A stretch of 64,000 bases of DNA from Axinella damicornis (GCA_963931865.1 OZ007512.1:8849361-8913360); one strand, 5' to 3'. Positions 21,725 to 33,576 are shown, numbered from the stretch's first letter. The notes: generated by a model from the sequence alone, not told the origin. Numbers and translations: made by a program.

Positions 21725-21762
21725 AAATCCGGGAAGTGTCGGGTTTTCGCAAATCCGGTCAC
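21725..21762 (-). repeat. Right terminal inverted repeat, 38 bp
   Basis: Exact reverse complement of 16253-16290. An AATAAA (21722-21727) overlaps its inner edge and could serve as the polyadenylation signal of the transposase gene. Confidence 0.97.
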
Positions 21763-22210
21763 ATATAGGGACGATATTATCTATGCTAGTACTGGGATCG
21801 CACAATGTCATAATCAGATTTGGTTGTATGATTACGATACAGATATCAACGTTTGACTTACCATCCGCCATGATTCGCAGCTACCCTGGGTCGATCATGT
21901 ATAGTCGTTCATGCTGCAGCGCTGTTCGCTCCGTTACGTCACGCGTCATGATTATGATCATGTGGTTTGGGCACGAGACTATTAAAAACAGTGCAGACCT
22001 CGCACGCGCATGGGACAGCCAGCTTGCAGAGGCTCCAAGATTGGACGGCTTATTCCTATCACCCCACCAAAACTCTGAGGTTTGTCTGCATTAATTAATG
22101 TCTAGTTCCCAGACCCATAGATTCCGTGTCTTATATCTATGGCATGCCCGACCCTTCTACATTTCGCCCAAGAAGGGTCTGGGAATCCAACTATCCGTCT
22201 ACCGTGTTAA

Positions 22211-22428
22211 TGGGCTATTCCATTATATAAGGCTACACCCCCATTGACGGGTAACTACAAGGATTCGCGGAGTTTTTCCGTGTTCTGTTGTAAATCTCCG
22301 TAAATGTCCTGTGATTTCCCGCATATTTCCGTATTCTGACGTCTGCTTAGAGGCATAATTTCTGTCCCAGGTACGCAAATAGCTAACTCGTCAATAGGGT
22401 GTGTACCCTGTTTTAATGGAATAGCCCA
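22211..22428. mobile_element. 218-bp MITE (TGGGCTATTCCAT ends)
   Basis: TGGGCTATTCCATTATA at the left is mirrored by TTTTAATGGAATAGCCCA at the right, followed inside by inverted ACACCC/GGGTGT and CATTGACG/CGTCAATA. The other copy is at 63005-63222. The left member near 4906 keeps only the left end. Confidence 0.75.
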
Positions 22429-23034
22429 ATGGGTCTTTCCCTTTGCTTCCTTTGGAGTCCGTGTCTTCATTTACGAAGTACTAGTGGTTATTGCATGTTA
22501 TTGGTCCGGCAGGAAGTAGGGCGATGGGTACCTGGAGATTATACCTTTCGGCTTCACAGGTTTAGAGATTGGACGTGTAAATTAGCTAATCAATGTTGGT
22601 TCACTAGCCCTCACAGTTGATATCGTAACTTGGTCTGTAGTTCCAACAGATGTGACAAGAGAATTTTGTGGAGACACAGTTATCACTACCTCTTTCAGTT
22701 GAATGTTCTCAATTTTCCCCCTCTAGACCCACTGCACTGACATCACGTTCTCTGAGGCATTCCCGTATACTATGCAGAAGCCGGAATGTAACACATAGAC
22801 AGTATCGGTCAAAATGTGTCCTGCATCAGTGGTAAGCATTTATAATATTATAGCCTGCATGTCAATCACATCTTGTTCAACAATTACTAGAAGCATTGTT
22901 GGTGCATGATTGCGTTTGCCGAGATCACCACAGAAGGTACTATCTCCAAAAGTGCAAAATGCCGCCATGTCAATGTGATGATGTCAGTTGCAACGGGTCT
23001 ATAAAACATGACGTTACTGAACAGGAAGAATTCA

Positions 23035-23151
23035 TAGCCTTGTTCCCAGGCCGTTCCCACCGACAATATTTCATCGCTCCAGTATCAAATATTGCTTTCA
23101 TACTGGAAGCGATGAAATATCAGCGGTGGGAACGGCCTGGGAACGAGACTA
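23035..23151. mobile_element. Foldback element, paralogous copy
   Basis: Copy of the 5725 element. The right flank AACTGGCCA is kept, but the left flank duplication has been lost to a small deletion. Confidence 0.75.
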
Positions 23152-23659
23152 AACTGGCCATCTGTTCTTCATCTCCAGCTAGATTAATCTTGCTGCTGTG
23201 TTTCCACCCTCCTCATCATCTCCACTGTGCAGTGGATGTTTGCAGCACTGGCATATCTCCCTCGGGCACTGGAGTTTACACTTGCTACCTGGTAAATTGG
23301 AATGTGTGTGCAGCTATTGTGGGGGATAAGATGATATGACATATTGTAGCTGGTGTGGTTATTAAACTCTCGATGTCAACCACACGTTGCATCGCCATTC
23401 AGTTTCAGCTGTAAGGAACGGGGTAGGACGCTTCGGCAGCCCCTCCCACTTAAAAATGCAAGAGCTCTAAATACTCGAACAGAATTGCTTATAGAAATTC
23501 AGTCTGCAAACTAGCCAGGCCATGCAGATGACGTTCCAGCAAGTCACAGTGCAGTGGCAATTTTAGGGCTGTCACCATACTTTGCCGGTGATGGGCCTAC
23601 CGGGATAATAATTATGTAACAGTCAGTCAGTCCTACCGGGATAATATGTAACAGTCAGT

Positions 23660-23820
23660 CAGCCCTCCCTCCCTCCCTTCCCCCCTCCCTCCCCTCCCCC
23701 CTCCCTCCCTCCCTCCCTCCCTCCCTCCCTCCCTCCCTCCCTCCCCCCTCCCTCCCTCCCTCCCTCCCTCCCTCCCTCCCTCCCTCCCTCCCTCCCTCCC
23801 TCCCTCCCTCCCTCCCTCCC
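23660..23820. repeat. CCCT pyrimidine tract
   Basis: Long CCCT array. The paralogous tract at 6334-6432 joins directly to sequence matching about 25730, so this tract marks the edge of a deletion there. Confidence 0.95.
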
Positions 23821-24405
23821 AGTCCACCCAACTGAAACCAGCACTCCAACTGGCTCAAGACCACCTACACGGGTGAGAGTAATTGAATGTTATCGTAGAG
23901 AAAGTCATAGGTAAATGATCATCATCATGGTGTCATCATTAGCATACTTGCTGACCTAAGAAAGGATATGTTGAAGAGCTGTGGTGATTGTGAAAATTGA
24001 AGGAAGAAGGGTAAAAGGGAGATTACGTAGTTCTCTCCAGGCTTTCAGACATGCCATGTACCTGCGAGTGTTTGAAGTTGAGGGGGGCAACGAGCAGGTT
24101 GACTGTGATTGTACGTGTGGTATCACAGTTGATCGCTAATTACCACACATTCCGTCAGTATAACTGGAATGTAGGCACACGCCCACTCCTCCCTGTGCGA
24201 AGGGTCGGGCTCCGGGACTGATGTTTTCAAATTGGTGTGGGGTTGTTCTGTTTTACCCCACCGAAGCTCAGTATATATAGGGCCATTTCTCACCTCGATC
24301 CATTAGGTCAGTGTTTCTGTTGCTAAATTGAATTTAAATTGTGTATATAGCTGGCTCCCTGTGAATAAACATTTTTGTGTTTTTTTAAGACTGTTTTTAT
24401 TACCA

Positions 24406-24791
24406 TAGTCTCTCGAAAATACGCCCATGGGCGATGAACTTAGTGGCTTACTGCTGCTCCAGAGAAATCTGTAGTGCGCTGCTAGTGCTACGCTAGGCGA
24501 CTACACACACGGAGACACAAACACGCAATGCAACAGCGCGTGCACGGTCTCATGTCATGCATTCATGCACAGCTGATTATGGAATGGCATACAACATATT
24601 GAAATTTAGTACCGCGATTGCCAGCCGTTATTTCTTACTCCCACCTCTTTGACAGTACTTCTTCCGGAGCTATTCCTGTTCGAGCTAATAGGGTGGGCGT
24701 ACTTTCGAGTAATAAATGACCCTTTGCAACAACTTATCACGAAAAGGGGGGTGGGCGTATTTTTGAGGGTGGGCGTATTTTCGAGAGATTA
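24406..24791. mobile_element. TIR element (TCTCTCGAAAATACGCCCA ends)
   Basis: TCTCTCGAAAATACGCCCA at the left is inverted as TGGGCGTATTTTCGAGAGA at the right, with internal partial repeats (GGGTGGGCGTATTTT) near the right end. No coding sequence. Border duplication not resolved. Confidence 0.75.
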
Positions 24792-24802
24792 ATTATAGAA
24801 AC

Positions 24803-25135
24803 ATGGATATGGGGGAAGGAGAAAGTTCCAGTTGGGAACTCACTGAATGTGCGTGCATATCTTCAACCCTTACAGCCGAGTCCTTTGCAGAGTTGGTGCG
24901 ATATATATTCAAGCTGCCAGATGTCACCGCATTTCTGAGCAAGTGGCTATGCCAAGACCCAATTGAAGGGTGTCAGCATCAGAAGAGCAGCACACATGAT
25001 CATCGTGACGTCGATAGGAGTTTCTGGAGTATGAGTCATCAACATTATGAACAATTGCAAAGGACTGCTCAGGGGGAACTGTCGGAACAACAAGCAGCTG
25101 ATACATGGCATTGAAAATGAACTCCTTCCAAAAGG
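24803..25135 (+). pseudogene. P-element/THAP9-like transposase C-terminal remnant
   Basis: LTAESFAELVRYIFKLPDV, then LSKWLCQDPIEGCQHQK, resembles the conserved SQDPLExxFGxQR block near the C terminus of P-like transposases. After a frame change the sequence RGNCRNNKQLIHGIENELLPK continues the same type of tail. The FG pair is missing and the frame is broken, so it is a remnant. Confidence 0.4.
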
Positions 25136-25495
25136 CCATAGCATGCCGTTAGGAAATGGGAAAGTGTCTCCTCCAGCCAGCCTCCATCCTGCTACGTATC
25201 CAGTCTCAGCTCTGCCACCTTAATACCTTCACCTCTCTGCGTACTTCATCCAACTTCTACCAGCTAGCCCACATTACTAGCTATGTATGACTTATTCATT
25301 TCATTATGTATGAAGATAGCAGGGTAGTTCGGCTGTGCAGTACCTTGCTACTCATGGCATTGCTATAATATAAGCCACACTTCGTACAATTTATTGACCT
25401 GCAATGCGGACTGTGGAGTGTCCGTGGACATGCTATTTAGGTGTCTCTCAGATTCATTCTTGGTTGTACCACTTCACCTACAAATGAGGTCATTT
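25136..25495. other. No gene seen
   Basis: Between the P-like remnant and the 5' LTR; nothing recognised. Confidence 0.5.
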
Positions 25496-27304
25496 TGTAA
25501 GAATGCGAAACTATTGTGAGCTGTTATGTAGCTGGACAAAATATGTAATTATGCTGATGTCATTGATATTGTACTGAGCATGCGTATTGGCTCTTCAGGA
25601 CTATTACTCTTTGCCTGGAGTGTCCACGAGATACATGTGATCGTCCCGCCGAGACCCTCGTGAATCGTCGGTCTTGGGATACAGTCTGGAGTGAAAAGTG
25701 CTTAGAAGTGTAGGTAGACTGTTTCGTGTTAGGCTAGAGCTAGAACAGAGACTAGGTTGCTTGCCACGGAGTAGCTGTAGCGTGATGAAGCCGTCCGAAA
25801 TATTTGTGGTGCTGGCTGCCCGCCGAAACAGCCCGATGGTCCAGGATTGGTCTGTACACAACTATTTTGTGAACCGAAGGAGTCATAACAGAACAATGCC
25901 TATCGTGAGGTCAAGGAACATGAAGGAAGGAACTGGATCCGGATATGGAGGGGAGGAGCGTGGGCGTGGGCCCGAGAGTATGATTACGTCACGGCGTACC
26001 CTTGGTACATGGTATAGAGAAGCCCTCCATGAACGGCAAGCTCATTTGGATTTGGAGTTGCCAGGTTGAAGGAACAAATTAAATTGGGAAATGACAGAGG
26101 TACAAGAAGTTGTGGAGCCTTAACTGTAGCCAATTGGCTGAGTTTGATGGTGCTCTATTAGCCAAAGTCGCTGAGATTGTGGAGTTGAAGTCACGGCTTT
26201 CCCATACCGGCCGGTTGACGCCCAGCGACCTGCCTCCTATGATGAAGATGCAGGGGAAGTGCCGAGGGGAGGATCCTATCAACGGAGAGGGAGAGTCCCA
26301 CCTGTAGAGATTTTCAGTGGAGAGAAGACAGTGAGAACAGCCTCGATTATTGGCTTCCTGATTTGATACAAGCATTGGAGAGGACTAAGCATGTGTTGCT
26401 GATCCAACTGGCTGTACACCTGAATGGTCGAGCACGTCAAGAGTGGAGTCTGTTGGCAGAGAGTGATAAGGCCAACTACAACAAGATTGTTGAAGCTCTG
26501 TGTGCCAGGTTGGACCCGGGAAGCAAAGCAATGGCCGGCCAAGACAGTGAGTGACTTTGTCCATCGCCTTCAGAAGACGTTCCCCCGTGCTTACGGACAT
26601 GATGCCATGCTGCCTGAGACCAGAGATGCATTGCCCTATGCCCAACTACAGGAAGGCTTGAAATATGATCTCATGGAGGCTCCTGCAGTCTGGAGCGTTG
26701 GACTATATGTGGCTGCCAAGAGTGAGGAGAGGAGGCTAGCTGGGCTTCAGAAGCAGAAGCAGTATCAGTCGTCCCAGCAGCGAGGGTTTAAGAAGGCGTC
26801 TCCTCTGCCACAAGGCCCTGTGGGGGCCAGCCAACCCAAGCAGTGGGCAGGCCGTAGGAGCAACCCTGATGTGAAACCGAAGAAGTGCTGGACTTGTGAC
26901 CTGACTGGACACATGGCCTAACCCAAGAAGGAGAGCACGGGAAAATCCAACCCGAAGTCAAGTGAAATGATGATGGTCAGACTGAACCTGCTGAGTCTGA
27001 ATGCCTGAGTGAGGACGAAGTAAAGACAAAATGTAATGAAGAACCAGCTGCATCACTACCCTCCCGAGTGAGTGGGCGGTATAACCTGAGACAGAGTATC
27101 AATCCTCCAGCAAGACGGATTGAGCGAGTCGATGTTGGGGACGAACACACTCTCCAATGGGGGAGTGATGTAACAATGCGAAACTATTTGTGAGCTGTTA
27201 TGCAACTGGACAAGTAATTTATGTAGTTTTTGCTATTGATATTGTACTCAGCATGTGTATTGGCTCTTCAGGAATATTCTTTGCCTCGTGTGTCCACAAG
27301 ATAT
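25496..27304 (+). mobile_element. Gag-only LTR retrotransposon remnant
   Basis: The best-preserved of three related copies. The 5' LTR begins TGTAAGAATGCGAAACTATT at 25496. A matching segment, TGTAACAATGCGAAACTATT, begins at 27169 directly after a polypurine-like CAATGGGGGAGTGA. LTR similarity runs at least 135 bp (to about 25634 and 27304); LTR ends are unclear. The interior is only about 1.5 kb: gag-like sequence, then a short integrase-tail-like segment. Pol is absent. It is Gypsy-like by the CCHC knuckle and tail (inference). Confidence 0.6.
25979..26921 (+). pseudogene. Decayed gag-like gene, paralogous copy
   Basis: Same gene as 6652-7607. The zinc knuckle reads CWTCDLTGHMA and is followed by a stop. 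Frames change between the N-terminal, middle and knuckle segments. It keeps an ESDKANYNK segment absent from the 7106 copy. Confidence 0.6.
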
Positions 27305-27932
27305 AACAATTTGAATGGTGAAATCTTCCAACACTGGTTGAAGTTCAAACTGTGTATCGGTATGGGATTGAAGTCACTTCATACGGTCTCACGAGCCAGC
27401 ACTGGTCCACAGGACTAGTGAGCGGTGCTGACATGCAGTCTTGTCCTCTAGACTAACAAGCTATATACCCTTTGATCACCTTCAATCGCTTCAATTGTTT
27501 CGTGCTGAGGACATTCGAGGGGCGAGCCTTCTTGATCTCATAGGAACAGATATCCTAACCTCATTCCCAGGCTCCTGCACTGTGTGCAGGGGGAGCCTAG
27601 GAATGAGGGTGATTTTTCAGGCCTCTGTGGACCAATGAGGCAACTGGTGTGGATGTTGGCAGAATGCTTATGTGGGAAGGCAGACCTGAAGGGAGCAGCT
27701 GCTGGTGCCTGGTGCTGGACTATGAACAGAGTGTTGTTACTTTGCTGAACAGCGGTGAGGATGGTGGGCTATAATTTTGTGGCACTGCTGCTGCAGTGCT
27801 GGAGGCACACTACCGCCCACAGACACTTGGGGACACACACGTAGGCATGCTGTGCAGCCTGGGTCCTTGCAGGTTGGGTCAGAGGGTGAGGTTGAAACAG
27901 TGGATGGAACACTGTCAGAATATGCTTGGGGG
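27305..27932. other. No gene seen
   Basis: Contains a short foldback near 27556-27612 (CCTCATTCCCAGGCTCC mirrored by GGGAGCCTAGGAATGAGG). No coding sequence recognised. Confidence 0.5.
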
Positions 27933-28321
27933 TAGTCTCGTTCCCAGACCCCGAACGTGCACTCGCGAAAAAGGGGTCTGGGGACATTGCTACATGCTGC
28001 CTGACCTTCGAGGGGCGTGACCACGATGACGTAATCAGTAGATTCCAGATGAAAATGGCAAATTCGACATGTTTGATGATGCCCAGTAAAGCGGTGAGAG
28101 ATATTCTTTGTACTAACGAAGGCAGCACTCCTCTTCGCGTCGTTCTGGGCTGTATCTACCAAGTCTACTTAGCCGACACGGAAACTGCGAAGCAATTTAT
28201 TGCTCTAGCTAAACTCTGATTGGCCATCCCACATTCCAGACATCAACGTCATAGGGTCGAGCTGACTGTAGCATTGTCCCCAGACCCTTTTCTCGCGGGT
28301 TGGGGTCTGGGAATGAGACTA
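27933..28321. mobile_element. 389-bp foldback element (TAGTCTCGTTCCCAGACCCC)
   Basis: TAGTCTCGTTCCCAGACCCC at the left is mirrored by GGGGTCTGGGAATGAGACTA at the right, with further inverted sequence inside (CGATGACGT/ACGTCATAG). The paralogous site near 8300 is uninterrupted. A clean 9-bp duplication is not visible, and the flank looks altered. Confidence 0.7.
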
Positions 28322-28644
28322 GCTTTGCTCCCTGATGTGCATGGCTGGAGGGGGTTACAATGCTGTCCTAGTCGAGTTGATGTTCTTTTGCGGGTCTGAG
28401 AAACATAGTACATGGCCTCATTCAAATCCTTAGGCCTGGGAATGAGGCTGGTGTACACATGAACAATTGATTCCCACTTCCACAGATGTGAATGCGAAAT
28501 GCCCCAGACCCTTCATTCATACTAGAGAGTTTCAGCCTATTGGGATGTTTATAAGCTCTCCCAGTGTGTAGTGAGCCCTTGGGTGTCGGGTTTATCGTGA
28601 AACCAGCAACATCCTCGTGAGGGTGATTTAGGTAAAAGGTAAGT

Positions 28645-28806
28645 TGTTTAATTTTCACCTCCAAGCCCTTTCAGCCAATGGCTGATCTCCCAAGGGGAGG
28701 AGGGGAAAATAAAGCACTTCACCAGTGAAGGAACATGCGGGATTCGAACCAGTGACTTTTGGTCCACAGTCAAATGCTTTAACCACTTGGCCACAAGTCA
28801 CTCACA
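28645..28806 (-). mobile_element. tRNA-derived SINE, paralogous copy
   Basis: Same SINE as 8596-8758 with intact A and B boxes. It lies in the older duplication's right member. Confidence 0.6.
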
Positions 28807-28833
28807 AGGGTGATACTAATACAACGCATACAG

Positions 28834-29496
28834 TCATGTACATACACAATAAATCAAGTAGCATCTCACAACAATAGTTTGTGCTATGGTTAACTCCTAG
28901 CCAGAGGTGGTAGTTGTCTCACGCGAGTCACGACTCAGACATTCAGTCACAGGCATCTAAAATGGAGACAGTACTGGTGAGTCACAGCTACACGTAACAG
29001 GCATTGTACTGTGCCCGTGGGTATAAGGCTCTATAATGCAGCCTATAATCAAACACTCATGACAGAACATCCATAATTATTATACTGTACGTCCTCGCTG
29101 TTTTCAAAGTATAACTCCTTAATAATGGATATGGAATATTCTGTTCAATACACATTTCAGTGAATGTCACACATTTTGTGGGTTGTCAGCACACAAAGTT
29201 CAGAGTGGGGTATACATGGAAAGCCACAGTTCAAGTACATTGTATCCATATATGGTGCATCCAAATAAGGAGTGTCTGTATACAGGATGTCACTACCAGG
29301 GCTAATTGCATCCTGAATTGGTTTCCCTGACTTAATAATAGAATAGACTTCCTTAATTGACACCCTATGATGTCATAGTGAAGTCACTTGTAGTGCTATA
29401 ACCCAGGGAGATTATGTCATCATGACACGTGCCTGTGAGAATCAGCTGTACTCTTGGCAGATTCACCTTCCCATTGTGAGTCAAATACCCTAAGAA
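28834..29496. other. No gene seen
   Basis: Paralogue of 9163-9774; indels break any frame. Confidence 0.5.
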
Positions 29497-29707
29497 ATGG
29501 AGGAGGAGAGAGGGAGGCAGGCAGGGCGGGAGGGAGGGAGGGAGGGAGGGAGGGAGGGAGGGGGAGGGAGGGAGGGGGAGGGAGGGAGGCAGGCAGGGCG
29601 GGAGGGAGGGAGGGAGGGAGGGAGGGAGGGGGGGAGGGAGGGAGGGAGAGAGGGAGGGAGGAGGGACGGAGGGAGGTAGAGAGAGGGAGGGGGGGGGGGG
29701 GGGGGGG
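29497..29707. repeat. GGGA purine tract ending in G19
   Basis: GGGA repeats interrupted by GGCAGGCAGG units, ending in 19 consecutive G (29689-29707). Confidence 0.95.
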
Positions 29708-30360
29708 AGGTCAGATCGGGGATATTGAGGGTAGGATGAGAGGAGGAAAAAGAGGCAGGCAATCAACCCAATGTGTAGTAAACAGGGATAACTCTACCAA
29801 CAGTGATACAGCTATATACCGAGCCAACACACGGGCCATACATACCTTGTGACCTGCAGCGCTAGCTCCTGCCATCTTGCCTCTCCTGTTCCAGGACACC
29901 CTGCTCCATGAGGTTCTCCCGGTACCGGCTGTGTTGCCTAACAGCTCTCTCTTGTCTTCTTTACACGAGATAGGTGTCTGGAGGGTGGGAGTGGGAAGAT
30001 AGGGAGAATGGGGAGGAGGACGAGGAGAAGATACATCACCTGCACAATACTAAATGCGTACCACACAATATGCCCATTGCAGTCCTGCCAACTCTCACGG
30101 AAAATCCGTGAGTCTCAGTGTTGATCTCATGCTCTCACGGTTAACCAGCTCAAACTCATGGAAATGCTGAGAGACTAGAGCTTGGACACTTATACCCGCA
30201 GACTACCGATTGAGCCTCGTTCACATGCAAGATTATGCATGCGCAATTATGCAATCATGCATGTGCAATCATGCAATTATGGACTACAGAAAGAGTACAG
30301 CATTTTTCACAGTCCTTGCAATCTTAGGGTCGAACCACAGCACATGCACATAGTACATAC

Positions 30361-30585
30361 TGCTGCTGAGCTCCCGGCTTGCATCCGCTTCAGCTGCTGC
30401 TCGCCGCTTGCATCCGCTTCAGCTGCTGCTCGCCGCTTGCGTCCGCTTCAGCTGCTGCTCCCGATTGCGTCCGCTTCGTCTGCTGCTCCCTGATTGCGTC
30501 CGCTTCAACTCTGCTCCCCGATGGCGTCCGCTTCGTCTGCTGCTCCCCGATTGGTCCGCTTCAACTGCTGCTCCCGATACTAGTG
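30361..30585. repeat. Minisatellite, third array
   Basis: Same unit as 15165-15310, with about nine units. The flank at 30720-30870 is also homologous to 15333-15487, so this array belongs to a repeated segment and not an isolated expansion. Confidence 0.85.
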
Positions 30586-31016
30586 TCCAAGTCTGCCATC
30601 AAGGAGGTTGGGTTTAGGGGAGCCATAATGAAAGGACAATGGGTCAGGGCTGGATTGCGTCTGCTTTGGCTGCTGCTCCACGCCAGCTGTCCTGGAAGAT
30701 TCCGGCCATGTCCACTATTCTCGAACATTCTTCGTGGAGTTAGAGGTTCAAAGTACGAAGGTCGCACGTCACTATAGTCTAGTCCAGCCCCACGAACATC
30801 CCACTTCCATTGCACACAGACAGACAGACACATGGTTAAAATCTTAATGTATTGATGCATGCATGTACAACTCAGAGCTGAATGTAATCCCTACACATAG
30901 GATAGACTACCAACTGCCCAAGTACACACACAAACAGAGAGACAGAGCCATTGGCAGTGGCAGCGTGTGGCTGACGGATATGTATAAAGGGGGTCCGCAC
31001 AACATTCACTCTCCTG

Positions 31017-31233
<217 letters not shown>

Positions 31234-31707
31234 TCAGCAGTGCCACTGTAAGCCATAGTCATAACAGACAACAGCCTTAATGGCTCTTGGACGCTCACAC
31301 AGCATGTCATCTCACACACACACGACAGGGGGATGCCCCATTACCACAGCCACTGACAGCCTGCAGCCAATACCACAGTGCACCAACAAAATTCCGGCTA
31401 TCGGAAATGTGGTACATTGCACGAATAGAGAAATGTAGTTCTGCATGTTGTGCAGCAAATGACTCCACTCCTCCCTCTCTCCCCTCACATCCCCTCCCTT
31501 GTCACACCATCTCCTCCCTCCCCCTCACCTGTGAGTATCGTTTTGGGTTGAAAATGGTATTTCATGTTCTCAGGCAGGGCCCTTGCCCCCTCCTCCCTTC
31601 CATTGGTGGAGGTGAGGGGAGAGGGGGCTACAGCAGGGATAAGATTTCACTGGGACGGCTCACGCGCTTTAGCATCTGTGGTTTCCTTTGCTCTCTCTCT
31701 CTCTTTG

Positions 31708-31718
31708 CTCTCTGTGTG

Positions 31719-31749
<31 letters not shown>

Positions 31750-31808
31750 TTGTGTGTGTGTGTTTGTGTGTGTGTGTTTGTGTGTGTTTGTTTGTGTGTG
31801 TTTGTGTT

Positions 31809-31860
<52 letters not shown>
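31708..31860. repeat. (GT)n microsatellite with TTTGTG interruptions
   Basis: GT repeats broken by TTTG units, ending in a GA run. Confidence 0.98.
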
Positions 31861-31862
<2 letters not shown>

Positions 31863-32202
31863 TTTAAAAGAGAAAGTTCATTATACTCATTTCATTATAC
31901 GTATTTCACTACAACTAAATACTACAGCATTGACCCCATCAGACCATCACTCCATAACACTTATAAGCGCTCAGATTCAAGTCTCACACCAAGCGACTGT
32001 GGTACCAAACTCCCCCACATACATACATGACTTTGGAGAACCTCAGGGGTTGGAGGTTTAAAACCCTTGGGGTGGGTCTTGGGACTGCTGTCCTGAGATT
32101 CATCAGAGCTCCTCCCTCCTATGCCCCCTAACCCTCCCACCATCATGCACATCATAATTATAGCTGTACATATATTTGATCACAGCTGGTACCTCTAGCA
32201 TC

Positions 32203-32790
32203 TAGCCTCGTTCCCAGACCCGAGAGAGGGAGGAAAAAAGGGCCTGGTTTCCACTGTTTGCGCATGCGCTTAATTATCTGCAACCATAACACGTATTCAT
32301 AAGGGGGAGGGTGCAAATGACGTCTTCGTAGTCACATGGTCGAGGGTGTGACGCTAACTATTAAATATTTGCTACACTGGTCCTCGTTCTGCGAAATGAG
32401 GGACGACACAATCACAATTGCACCGCCACCAGCAACAGACATTCTTTATTCAAAACAAACGGAAGATACTGACTCCACCCGGTCGGTGCGACGATAGCCA
32501 CACGAAAACATCCCATCTTTCAATCGCAGGTCGCTGTTCTAGCTCAATTCAGGAGCGCCTTGCCGCCTGAGGACATAGGAGAGCACGATCGAGAGCTGTT
32601 GTAACGCACGCCACTACTATAAGTACTCGCTAGCTAGTTAACTGCACGGATCACATTATTCACTTCGACGTCACAAGTGTACAAACATAATCGAACGTCC
32701 ACGGTGCCGGTGGAATTCCACCGCTAGTTAGCGCATGCACAAACAGTGGAAACCAGGCCCTTTTCTCCTCGCCGTCTCGCCCCCTACCCC
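32203..32790. mobile_element. Foldback element with degraded right end
   Basis: The left arm begins TAGCCTCGTTCCCAGACCCG and includes GGGCCTGGTTTCCACTGTTT and GCGCATGCGC. The right arm at about 32731-32770 contains GCGCATGC, AACAGTGGAAACCAGGCCC, then diverges. The interior of about 460 bp is not coding. Confidence 0.6.
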
Positions 32791-33125
32791 CTTCCCATCA
32801 ACCGGACTAGCCTCGTTCACAGTGCAGGGGGAGCGTGCATGGGAATGAGGCTAGGTACAAACCAGCCTCGTACCCAGGTCCACACGCGGAACACAGAAGA
32901 GGGCCTGGTGACACTTGGCAAAATTCTTGTATGCATAATATTGTGTTACATTTCCTACTAGAATTCACGCGGCAGGTACATGTAGCTGTTGGTGATGGCT
33001 AAGCACTGTAGAAAGTCCCTGCCAAGGAGTGACCAGAGGTGTGTCTTGAAGGCTAGAACAGCGGTTTTATCAAACAGCTACACTTTTCACGAAGTAAAGA
33101 ATGTAATTTCTATGCAGTATTTGGC

Positions 33126-33261
33126 TAGCCTCGTTCCCAGGCTTACCCCGTTTTTTTCTGTTGTTTGGTTTCAGTTGACAATAATTCACGGATGCGGAAG
33201 GGCGGGGAAAAACGCAGAAGGCCTGGTATCATTCATCATGTGCTTTATGTCAAGTGGACGT

Positions 33262-33293
<32 letters not shown>

Positions 33294-33576
33294 GGCCCAA
33301 CCACAAATATGTTTAAAAACCGCCGATAAAGTTGTGTGGATCATCTGAGAGTCTGTGGAGCGTTCGAACTGAGCTGACTGGATGATGAACAGCCTTCAGG
33401 ACCTGCTGAAATGACTACGGTACGGACCTCACCCACCCTACAACCACCCTTGCGTCCACCTGACGTCACTCACGTGATGAATGATACCAGACCTTCCGCG
33501 TTTTTTGCCAACCTTCTGCATCCGTGTATTATTGTCAACGGAACAGAAAAATGGGGAAGGCCTGGGAACGAGGCTA
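33126..33576. mobile_element. Inner foldback element with perfect 9-bp duplication
   Basis: The left end TAGCCTCGTTCCCAGGCTT is the inverse of the right end CCTGGGAACGAGGCTA, with long arms (about 110 bp) including GACAATAATTCACGGATGCGG and AATGATACCAG. GTATTTGGC flanks it on both sides (33117-33125 and 33577-33585). A G31 run (33262-33292) lies inside. Confidence 0.88.
33262..33292. repeat. G31 homopolymer
   Basis: 31 consecutive G inside the inner foldback element. Confidence 0.95.

Larger units (their letters stand above)
16253..21762 (+). mobile_element. 5.5-kb autonomous DNA transposon, MULE/SWIM-type
   Basis: Bounded by 38-bp perfect inverted repeats beginning GTGACCGGATTTGCG. It is flanked by ATAT on both sides (16249-16252 and 21763-21766). 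The second repeat unit keeps the uninterrupted sequence with a single ATAT at 62564-62567, so the insertion and its exact ends are proved by comparison. It holds a single plus-strand three-exon transposase gene (17060-21282), a 5' region of about 800 bp, subterminal inverted repeats and an intronic hairpin. Because of the AT context the target duplication may be TA or ATAT. The gene is intact by inspection, so the copy looks recent. Family assignment rests on the DDE order, the CxxH, and the SWIM finger. Confidence 0.93.
21767..30174. repeat. Older internal duplication, right member
   Basis: Diverged copy of 4454-10376. It keeps more of the LTR retrotransposon (5' LTR at 25496) and has its own insertions: a P-like transposase remnant near 24803-25114, a TIR element at 24406-24791 and a foldback at 27933-28321. 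Homology to the left member stops near 30174, where a minisatellite-bearing segment begins. Confidence 0.8.
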
